A stretch of DNA of 6,890 nt from JBFHES01 sp041584015 (GTDB lineage Bacteria > Bacteroidota > Bacteroidia > Bacteroidales > M50B96): assembly GCA_041584015.1 (NCBI GenBank), contig JBFHES010000247.1, positions 1-6,890 on the forward strand, read 5' to 3'. Each line of letters begins with the position of its first letter. Positions within the stretch are counted from its first letter, which is position 1. Of this stretch, positions 1 through 5,466 are shown piece after piece. Position numbers and translations under genes: made by a program. The notes beneath the pieces were generated by a model. The model saw only the letters and a list, made by a program, of their open reading frames with translations. It made no database searches and was not told the DNA's origin.

Positions 1-245
1 GCATAACCGTATCCGGGAAGGTCAACTAAGTACCAATAATTGTCTATTAAAAAGTGGTTGATTAATCGGGTCTTTCCAGGTTTTCCGGAAGTCTTGGCCA
101 GTTTTTTATGATTGGTTATCATGTTAATTAACGATGATTTGCCAACATTTGATCGACCGATAAAAGCGTATTCAGGAAAATCTTTTTCCGGACATTTACT
201 AACTAAAGTATTACTCATCAGGAATTCTGCCTTCTTTATTTCCAT
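1..245 (-). CDS. engB: Ribosome biogenesis GTP-binding protein EngB/YsxC (5' part, cut by window edge)
   Basis: EngB (YihA/YsxC) is a cytoplasmic TRAFAC-class GTPase needed for late assembly of the 50S ribosomal subunit. My reverse-strand translation gives 81 complete codons before the window ends. It begins MEIKKAEFLMSN and contains the G1/P-loop GRSNVGKSS (residues 30-38), the switch I region GKPGKTRLINHF (54-65, with the G2 Thr at 59) and the G3 motif DLPGYGYA (75-82). The GRSNVGKSS and DLPGYGYA pair is diagnostic for this family. The G4 and G5 motifs should lie beyond the left edge; family members are usually about 200 residues. An in-frame ATG three codons upstream (252-254) would add MRV, but MEIK... 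matches the usual family start and leaves room for a leader after the promoter element at 268-275. The gene is divergent from the HAD hydrolase gene. Family assignment is very secure; the exact start is less so. Confidence 0.96.
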   Translation of the reverse strand, partial: MEIKKAEFLMSNTLVSKCPEKDFPEYAFIGRSNVGKSSLINMITNHKKLAKTSGKPGKTRLINHFLIDNYWYLVDLPGYGY

Positions 246-267
246 AACACGCATTTTAAATGTGCTG

Positions 268-275
268 CAAATATA
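268..275 (-). promoter_or_regulatory. Candidate Bacteroidota -7 promoter element for engB
   Basis: Read on the minus strand this is TATATTTG, a perfect match to the Bacteroidota -7 consensus TAnnTTTG. It ends 22 bases before the chosen engB ATG, so transcription would start roughly 15 bases upstream of that codon. No clear TTG (-33) element is visible at the usual 17-23 base spacing, so the call rests on one motif plus position. Confidence 0.5.
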
Positions 276-359
276 AGCTTTAACTTTTTCATTCGTTTGT
301 TTAAGCCTATTTCTATGGCCAATGAGCCGTAATAACTCAGGTTTTATTAATTTCGAAGA

Positions 360-1193
360 ATGGGAAAACAGTTCATGTTTGTAAGCGATTTAGATGGCAC
401 ACTCTTTAGATCAGATCATAGTTGTAGCCAGAAGGATTATCGTGCTCTGCTGGATCTTGGTGATGCAGGTCATATTCGTGTGATAGCTACGGGCAGATCC
501 TTGCATTCGGCCCACAAAGTTTTACCGCAAGATTTCCCCATTGATTATTTAAGCTTTTCATCTGGCGCCGGCCTCATGGATTGGAAACGAAAAAAGATTA
601 TTCTATCGCATAAGTTTGATTCTGATGAAGTAATTAAAATCAGCTATTTGTTGAAGGAGCAGCAACTCGATTTTATGCTTCATTATCCAGTCCCAGAAAA
701 TCATCACTTTGTGTATCATACGTCAGGTAAGGAGAATATTGATTTTGAAAGACGTATTAAGTTGTATCGCGAATTTGCTGAACCGTACGATTTTGCGCCG
801 GAAACCTTTGGGTCGGCTACACAGTTTATTGCTATTGTTTGTAAAAATTCAGTGGCAATTTACAATCGTCTTGTTCGTGAATTTACTTTTGCTAAGATAA
901 TCCGGGCCACCTCACCACTTGATCATCAATCCATTTGGATTGAGATTTTTCCTAAGCAAGTTTCCAAAGGTTTAAGCGTGAAATTTCTCTGCGAGTATTT
1001 AAATTTTAATCCAGCTAATACCATCAGTATTGGCAATGATTATAATGATATCGATATGCTTGAGTTCACTGATAGTAGCTGGGTGGTTGAGAATGCACCG
1101 GATAGCTTTAAGAAAATATTTAAAGTGTCGAGCAGTAATAACAATAATGGTTTTAGCAAGATGGTTGAAGTTGAGCTTAATAGCAGTTTGTAG
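360..1193 (+). CDS. HAD-superfamily hydrolase, Cof-like (type IIB cap) phosphatase
   Basis: Predicted cytoplasmic Mg-dependent phosphatase of 277 residues, a normal length for the Cof/YidA-like group. These enzymes dephosphorylate sugar phosphates, flavin or other small phosphorylated metabolites; the substrate cannot be read from sequence. HAD motif I is DLDGTL (D10 nucleophile, D12 acid/base), motif II is ATGRS (T44), motif III is the Lys in VSKG (K203) and motif IV is GNDYNDIDML (225-234). The roughly 140 residues between motifs II and III are where a C2-type cap sits. Motif IV has Asn at the second position where most relatives have GDxxND, leaving D227 and D230 as the acidic residues. 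The start is the first ATG after an in-frame TAA at 348-350; no good Shine-Dalgarno is visible. The C-terminal tail has a short Asn run (260-263). The gene stands alone, divergent from engB and convergent with the FISUMP-protein gene. Confidence 0.9.
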   Translation: MGKQFMFVSDLDGTLFRSDHSCSQKDYRALLDLGDAGHIRVIATGRSLHSAHKVLPQDFPIDYLSFSSGAGLMDWKRKKIILSHKFDSDEVIKISYLLKEQQLDFMLHYPVPENHHFVYHTSGKENIDFERRIKLYREFAEPYDFAPETFGSATQFIAIVCKNSVAIYNRLVREFTFAKIIRATSPLDHQSIWIEIFPKQVSKGLSVKFLCEYLNFNPANTISIGNDYNDIDMLEFTDSSWVVENAPDSFKKIFKVSSSNNNNGFSKMVEVELNSSL

Positions 1194-1229
1194 CCCGTTT
1201 GGCGTTGAGAGCTCTTAAAAATGAGAGGA

Positions 1230-1284
1230 AAGCTACAAGTAGAAAAGTGAAAAGTTATATAAGGTCAATCGGTACTTGCAGCTT
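1230..1284. repeat. Imperfect inverted repeat between convergent genes, possible terminator
   Basis: Two 12-base arms, 1230-1241 and 1273-1284, are inverted copies with one mismatch and enclose 31 bases. On the minus strand the mismatch becomes a G-U wobble, so the minus-strand RNA could form a full 12-pair stem. It lies in the 120-bp gap between the 3' ends of the HAD gene and the FISUMP-protein gene, where a terminator is expected. Against this, the loop is long and no strong U-tract follows on either strand. Its role is therefore an inference from position. Confidence 0.35.
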
Positions 1285-1313
1285 GTATTAATTGTTGGAT
1301 GTCTAAAGTCCGT

Positions 1314-3350
1314 CTAGTTCTTGATGCAGCGTACTGCATAACCATATGAATTAGGTACATTGTTAAAGCGGCCAATGGTGCCATCCGTTAACAGCAGACT
1401 TCTGCTGTATGAAGCCGTATTGCTATTATTCCTTAGCCAATAATTTGCCTGAATGTTCTTAAGCGAGAAGGTTCCGTTGCTTCTTCTTCCAGAAAGTTTG
1501 CCATCGAATCCAGAGCTGCCACCAACTTTTAGTTGATCTCCTTCAGTGCTGCCTCTCCATGCATTAAGATTTTCTAATTCAGTAGAAGTCATTCCCAATT
1601 CAGTCTCAAGAATTTTAAATTCTTCATCGCTTGGTACATGCCAGCCTGCCGGGCAAATGCCTTGGTTGCTGGTTGTGTCGTAATTCATTACTTCGCCCCA
1701 CTGATAGGTAGCGCCAAGCGAATCGCAGTTTACTGCAATATTATCGTAGCAATATTTTTCAATCAGGTTATCATCAAACTGATTGCATAAGCAAGAAATC
1801 TGCACGCCGATATTTAAATTATCCGCCATCCAACATTGTGCACCAATTTGCACTGTGTGATAAGCTTGTCCATCGCGCGCATCAATAAAAACTTGACCGC
1901 AGCTGTCGCCTACCGACGAAAAAGTAACATGCACTGTATCAATAGAAATATCGCAGGCTGTAGAAATATTCCAGGTAAGAGTGTAGTCAGTGCCTCCTAT
2001 GCCTGTAAACACCGATGCTGGATTGCCCGGATCTGATAAGAAACCGCCGCTGCCCGAGATGATGTTCCACATGCCTAGACCTTCTAGCGGGATGTTGGCC
2101 TCCAAATTTGTGGTGCCATTTATTAATCCCAATTGATCGTTTCCTGCATCTGCCGATGTAGGAATGGTTAGGCAAGTAATGGAATCATTAAGAACACAGC
2201 GTACAGAATAGGCGTAGGTTTTACTGCCAAAATAGCGATTTATCCCCGAGCTATTATCCGCTAGCTGTCGGTGGATCACATTTTCTCCATTGAAAACTGA
2301 TGAAGTATAAAAGTATCCTGAAGCTGCCAGTCCTGTATAACTTTGTGATGGAATTAGTTGACCGCCAAACTTGGCCTCAAAGCCGGAAGTCCCATCTGTT
2401 TTAAGCTGATCTCCTTCGTTTGTTCCACGCCATCCTATAATAGTGGCAAACAATGAATCCATCCCAAGAAACAATTCTAAGGCTTTCCATTCAGAGTCAG
2501 AAGGAATGTGCCAGTTTGTTGGGCAAATGCCCTGGCTTCCAGCTGATGTGTTGTAATTCATCAGCTCATTCCATTTATACAATCCACCGTAGTTCGTGCA
2601 GTTTATGCTATCATTATTGTAGCAATATTTTTCAATCAGGTTGTTGTTTGCAGAAGCAGTGCTAGAATTTATGGTTATACCGGAATTTAGATTTTCAGAC
2701 ATCCAGCATGTTTCGTTTAGCTTGATTGTCTTGTATTCATTTCCATCATTGTCCGTAAGTAAATCTACGCCGCACCAAAAATTATTGTTTCGATAAGTAA
2801 ATTGTTGAGATGACGAGGAAAGCACTTGATAAGCCTTGCCTGGTTTTAAATAATCTATCTGACTTAAATTGTACTGTGGCCAGTTAACCAGTCCGTTCTC
2901 GTTTTTGAGCAATTGGAAATTTAAATTGCTCAAAATGCTATCGGCAATGGAAGGGTGTTCGCGCACATAGCCCAGATACGACCAGCCCGGCGGGATTGTG
3001 TAGGTGAGTGTCTCAGGGTTAATTTGTGTACCACTCAAACTTAATGAATAGGGCATGTCGAGCCGGATTGTATAGCCTTCTCCAACTGTAATGTCGCCAA
3101 TTTGGTTAACACCATAAAATCCCCAAAATACATTTCCATTGCTATTTTTAATTAACATGCCTTGGGTAATTACCGGTGCAAATAGCTGCATTGGATCTGC
3201 AGTGTCAGGTATCATGTATGTTGAAAACAGATTCCAACCACTACGTAGCTCTGCCACCTGTATTGTCGCACCTTGCGAGTAAGAGGGCTTGTTCCAAAAG
3301 GTAATTGCCAGGAGCAACACCGTAGCTACTATGATGAGATTTTTATTCAT
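1314..3350 (-). CDS. Secreted multidomain protein with two FISUMP domains and N-terminal GWN-type repeats
   Basis: A 678-residue predicted exported protein. Residues 1-26 form a signal peptide (K3, hydrophobic core 5-18, SYSQ near the cleavage site); there is no lipobox Cys. The mature part contains two GWN-type repeats (about 29-107 and 114-186), a FISUMP domain (193-388), an Ig/PKD-like spacer opening with SADAGNDQ (398-478) and a second FISUMP domain (484-678). Both FISUMP copies show CWM.(E/D)NLN, NLIEKYCY, QGICP..WH(I/V)PSD, WRG..EGDQLK and a terminal (Y)(S/A)VRC. Six Cys recur at matching places (193/484, 215/506, 243/534, 251/542, 276/566, 385/675), which suggests disulfides outside the cytoplasm. 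FISUMP (Fibrobacter succinogenes major paralogous domain, TIGR02145) is known from surface proteins; its biochemical role is unclear. The protein ends inside the FISUMP fold, and I see no type IX sorting domain after it. A surface adhesion or binding role is inference only. Confidence 0.9.
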   Translation of the reverse strand: MNKNLIIVATVLLLAITFWNKPSYSQGATIQVAELRSGWNLFSTYMIPDTADPMQLFAPVITQGMLIKNSNGNVFWGFYGVNQIGDITVGEGYTIRLDMPYSLSLSGTQINPETLTYTIPPGWSYLGYVREHPSIADSILSNLNFQLLKNENGLVNWPQYNLSQIDYLKPGKAYQVLSSSSQQFTYRNNNFWCGVDLLTDNDGNEYKTIKLNETCWMSENLNSGITINSSTASANNNLIEKYCYNNDSINCTNYGGLYKWNELMNYNTSAGSQGICPTNWHIPSDSEWKALELFLGMDSLFATIIGWRGTNEGDQLKTDGTSGFEAKFGGQLIPSQSYTGLAASGYFYTSSVFNGENVIHRQLADNSSGINRYFGSKTYAYSVRCVLNDSITCLTIPTSADAGNDQLGLINGTTNLEANIPLEGLGMWNIISGSGGFLSDPGNPASVFTGIGGTDYTLTWNISTACDISIDTVHVTFSSVGDSCGQVFIDARDGQAYHTVQIGAQCWMADNLNIGVQISCLCNQFDDNLIEKYCYDNIAVNCDSLGATYQWGEVMNYDTTSNQGICPAGWHVPSDEEFKILETELGMTSTELENLNAWRGSTEGDQLKVGGSSGFDGKLSGRRSNGTFSLKNIQANYWLRNNSNTASYSRSLLLTDGTIGRFNNVPNSYGYAVRCIKN
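1746..1769 (-). repeat. 24-base exact repeat, copy in FISUMP domain 2
   Basis: These 24 bases are identical to 2619-2642. The two copies lie 873 bases (291 codons) apart in the same frame and both encode NLIEKYCY. This is the longest identical DNA stretch I noticed between the two FISUMP domains, whose remaining sequence has diverged considerably. Confidence 0.9.
1917..2159 (-). other. Ig/PKD-like spacer domain between the two FISUMP domains
   Basis: Residues 398-478 of the encoded protein show the pattern seen in beta-sandwich repeats of Bacteroidota surface proteins: an ADAGNDQ opening, a central G.W.I.SG.GGF.SDP.NP.S.FTG stretch, and a YTLTW.IS..C..S.D.V closing strand. It probably spaces the FISUMP domains apart. 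The two extra Cys at 393 and 466 may form a disulfide bridging its ends. Confidence 0.65.
2619..2642 (-). repeat. 24-base exact repeat, copy in FISUMP domain 1
   Basis: Partner of 1746-1769. It encodes residues 237-244 (NLIEKYCY) of the FISUMP protein and marks the point where the two domains agree best at the DNA level. Confidence 0.9.
2793..3266 (-). repeat. Two tandem GWN-type repeats (about 75 residues each) in the FISUMP protein
   Basis: Residues about 29-107 and 114-186 of the encoded protein are diverged copies of one module. They share GW(N/S)....Y (G38-W39, G122-W123), KN.NG.V.W (K68/K149), QI (Q83/Q164) and a G..Y turn (G90-Y93, G171-Y174). DNA-level identity is low, so the duplication is old. 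Modules with this GWN signature occur in other Bacteroidota secreted proteins as far as I recall, but I cannot attach a domain accession. Confidence 0.7.
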
Positions 3351-3369
3351 TATTATTTAAAATACGGAG

Positions 3370-3399
3370 CAATGATAGTACAAACAAGAGAATCTGCAA
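3370..3399 (-). promoter_or_regulatory. Candidate promoter of the FISUMP-protein gene
   Basis: On the minus strand a TTG (3397-3399) is followed after 19 bases by TATCATTG (3370-3377), which fits the Bacteroidota pattern TTG-N17-23-TAnnTTTG with one mismatch in the -7 box. The -7 box ends 19 bases before the ATG at 3350, giving a short leader. Spacing and position are right, but the motif is not perfect. Confidence 0.4.
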
Positions 3400-3585
3400 G
3401 AAGGTTTAACAAAATAACCAACGAAAAGGCGGTTGCGTTTAGTTCGGCTTGTTTAGCAAGGTAAAATGCCTGGCTAGGAAGCAGTCAGAATATCATGCTA
3501 ATTTTTAACTGTTGGAAGATGTATCTGCTTGTTTTGTTCGGCATGATGTTACGTCGTCTGCGTTTCCAACTCCAAACTAATTACT

Positions 3586-3593
3586 TATCTTTG
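3586..3593 (+). promoter_or_regulatory. Candidate -7 promoter element for guaA
   Basis: TATCTTTG matches TAnnTTTG exactly and lies 24 bases before the guaA GTG start. At 19 bases upstream there is TTC (3564-3566) instead of TTG, so the -33 box is weak. No purine-riboswitch-like fold fits in the short leader, so control by a leader riboswitch is not supported. Confidence 0.5.
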
Positions 3594-3617
3594 CCGCGAA
3601 TTTAAAAAGAGAAAAAA

Positions 3618-5147
3618 GTGCAGGAAAAAATTCTTATTCTTGATTTCGGATCGCAGTACACACAGCTTATAGCAAGACGTGTACGCGAACTTAATGTGTA
3701 TTGCGAGATTCATCCATTTAACAAAATCCCAAAACTTGATGAGAGCTTTAAAGGAGTAATTCTTTCGGGCAGTCCTCATTCGGTTAGAGATGAAGAAGCA
3801 CCAATGCCAGAGCTAGCAGAAATTAAAGGTAAAATAGCTTTGTTGGGTGTTTGTTATGGCGCCCAGTTTTTAGCTCATTTTTATGGTGGTGAAGTATTGC
3901 CTTCAAATACCCGTGAGTATGGTCGTGCAAATCTGGCCTATGTTGATCACTCCAATGAGTTGATGGACGGCATAGATGATAATTCGCAAGTATGGATGTC
4001 GCATGGCGATACCATTGCAAGTATTCCTGCAAATTATAAAGTAATTGCTAGTACCAACGATGTTGAATACGGCGCTTTTAAAATTGAAGGCGAAACAACA
4101 TATGGAATTCAGTTTCATCCGGAGGTATATCATAGCGCACAAGGACAAACACTTCTCAAGAATTTTATTGTAAATATTTGTGGTTGTAAGCAAGATTGGA
4201 CTCCTGATTCATTTGCTGATTCTACCATTAAATCATTAAAAGAGAAACTTGGCAACGACAAGGTATTGCTAGGTTTATCTGGAGGTGTAGATTCTTCGGT
4301 TGCGGCTGTGCTACTGCATAAGGCAATCGGCAAAAACCTAACATGTATTTTTGTTGACAATGGATTGTTGCGCAAAAATGAGTTCGAGTCTGTTTTAGAT
4401 TCATACAAGCACATGGGCTTGAATGTAATTGGCGTTGATGCTGGCGATCGTTTCATAAGTGAGCTAAAGGGCATAAGCGAACCAGAAGCAAAGCGTAAAG
4501 TTATTGGCCGTGTATTTATTGAAGTATTCGATGATGAAGCGCATAAAATACAAGATGTTAAGTGGCTGGCACAGGGTACGATTTATCCTGATGTAATCGA
4601 ATCGGTTTCGGTAAAAGGTCCGTCAGCAACAATTAAGTCGCATCATAATGTAGGTGGATTGCCAGACTTTATGAAACTGAAAGTTGTGGAGCCTTTAAAT
4701 TTGCTTTTCAAAGATGAAGTACGCCGCGTAGGAAAAGCCTTAGGGATTGATGCTGCCTTGTTGGGGCGCCATCCATTTCCGGGACCGGGACTGGGTATTC
4801 GTATATTAGGCGATATTACCAAGGAGAAGGTGACATTGCTACAAGAGGCAGATCATATTTTTATACAGGGCTTAAAAGATAGTGGACTCTATAATGATGT
4901 TTGGCAAGCGGGAGTAATGTTATTGCCGGTACAGTCGGTTGGAGTAATGGGCGACGAAAGAACTTACGAAAGTGTTGTTGCGCTGCGTGCTGTAGGTTCT
5001 ACTGATGGTATGACAGCTGATTGGAGTCATCTGCCGTATGAGTTCCTGGCCAAGGTGTCCAATGACATCATTAATAAGGTTCGAGGAATCAACAGAGTTG
5101 TTTATGATATCAGCTCAAAGCCACCTGCAACAATTGAGTGGGAATAA
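3618..5147 (+). CDS. guaA: GMP synthase (glutamine-hydrolysing)
   Basis: GuaA makes GMP from XMP, ATP and glutamine, the last step of de novo guanine nucleotide synthesis, in the cytoplasm. The 509 residues are full length for the family. The class I glutamine amidotransferase domain (about 4-190) has the nucleophile C79 in GVCYGAQ and the H167/E169 pair in FHPEV. The ATP pyrophosphatase domain (about 200-385) has the P-loop SGGVDSS (221-227). The C-terminal dimerisation domain (about 388-509) includes RHPFPGPGLGIR and ends KPPATIEWE, the usual family end. The start is GTG: an in-frame TAA at 3603-3605 excludes anything earlier, and MQEKILILDFGSQY is the family's normal beginning. No Shine-Dalgarno is evident; the region before the GTG is A-rich. 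The gene appears monocistronic, divergent from the FISUMP gene, with a hairpin downstream. The purine-synthesis neighbour guaB is not in the window. Confidence 0.99.
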   Translation: MQEKILILDFGSQYTQLIARRVRELNVYCEIHPFNKIPKLDESFKGVILSGSPHSVRDEEAPMPELAEIKGKIALLGVCYGAQFLAHFYGGEVLPSNTREYGRANLAYVDHSNELMDGIDDNSQVWMSHGDTIASIPANYKVIASTNDVEYGAFKIEGETTYGIQFHPEVYHSAQGQTLLKNFIVNICGCKQDWTPDSFADSTIKSLKEKLGNDKVLLGLSGGVDSSVAAVLLHKAIGKNLTCIFVDNGLLRKNEFESVLDSYKHMGLNVIGVDAGDRFISELKGISEPEAKRKVIGRVFIEVFDDEAHKIQDVKWLAQGTIYPDVIESVSVKGPSATIKSHHNVGGLPDFMKLKVVEPLNLLFKDEVRRVGKALGIDAALLGRHPFPGPGLGIRILGDITKEKVTLLQEADHIFIQGLKDSGLYNDVWQAGVMLLPVQSVGVMGDERTYESVVALRAVGSTDGMTADWSHLPYEFLAKVSNDIINKVRGINRVVYDISSKPPATIEWE

Positions 5148-5233
5148 AACGTTCAACTATTGAATGAGAGAGTTGCTGGCATTTTTTTAAACAATACTGC
5201 CGAATTTTATTTCATTCAACAAAAAATATACGT

Positions 5234-5280
5234 AGCCACTAATTCATGCAGCAAATCAAATGCTGTAGGAGTTGGTGGCT
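5234..5280 (+). terminator. Strong stem-loop downstream of guaA, probable terminator or structured RNA
   Basis: The arms 5234-5253 and 5261-5280 form 19 of 20 possible pairs around a 7-base loop (AATCAAA), with a single A-G mismatch at 5246/5268. Three of the pairs are G-U wobbles (5240/5274, 5243/5271, 5248/5266) that would become A-C mismatches in a minus-strand transcript, so the fold belongs to plus-strand RNA. It begins 87 bases after the guaA stop and is followed by TCGAGTTTTATG, which contains only a short U-tract. Termination of guaA transcription is the simplest role; a 3'-end stabilising hairpin is the alternative. Confidence 0.55.
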
Positions 5281-5441
5281 TCGAGTTTTATGAAGGTTTG
5301 TATTGTTCATGATGGTTCTTTAGATCAACTTATTTAAAGGCAGTTCTTATGGTTGCTATAATAGGATTCTTATCTTAAAGTTAGTTGTGTCTGTTTTAGC
5401 GGTTTATCACTAAACTGATTTTCTGAACGACAATTCTTTTG

Positions 5442-5449
5442 TATATTTG
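5442..5449 (+). promoter_or_regulatory. Candidate -7 promoter element for the GEVED-protein gene
   Basis: TATATTTG is an exact TAnnTTTG match, ending 17 bases before the ATG at 5467. The -33 region at 19 bases spacing reads TTT (5420-5422) rather than TTG. The gene thus appears to have its own promoter rather than reading through from guaA. Confidence 0.5.
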
Positions 5450-5466
5450 ATAGAAATATCGACTAT

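Larger units (their letters stand above)
5148..5466. other. 319-bp intergenic region after guaA
   Basis: I found no credible coding sequence in this stretch. It holds a 47-nt hairpin (5234-5280), a weak 8-base inverted repeat (5160-5167 with 5212-5219) enclosing a seven-T run at 5182-5188, and a promoter-like element at 5442-5449 just before the next gene. The part from about 5290 to 5440 shows nothing I can name. Confidence 0.7.

Noticed and set aside
1208..1215. Perfect 8-base palindrome AGAGCTCT just after the HAD gene
   Set aside because: Too short and without a loop; expected by chance at this length in a window of this size.
709..1218. Two short plus-strand open frames (709-900 and 1030-1218) overlapping the HAD gene
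   Set aside because: They lie in another frame within or across a well-supported gene and show no recognisable domain or start signal.
1836..2665. Short open frames on both strands inside the FISUMP-protein gene (1836-2036, 1987-2175, 2453-2665)
   Set aside because: They overlap a long frame with clear domain repeats; their compositions look like out-of-frame translations.
3273..3464. 63-codon plus-strand open frame across the FISUMP gene start and the divergent gap
   Set aside because: It is antisense to the signal-peptide region, lacks a promoter or ribosome site, and shows no domain; it would also overlap the promoter of the minus-strand gene.
3585..4474. Four minus-strand open frames antisense to guaA, up to 114 codons
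   Set aside because: The sense frame is an unmistakable full-length GMP synthase; the antisense frames have no recognisable family features.
5154..5188. Possible guaA terminator: CAACT/AGTTG stem followed by a seven-T run
   Set aside because: The stem has only five pairs with a 12-base loop, and six bases separate it from the T-run; the hairpin at 5234-5280 is far stronger.
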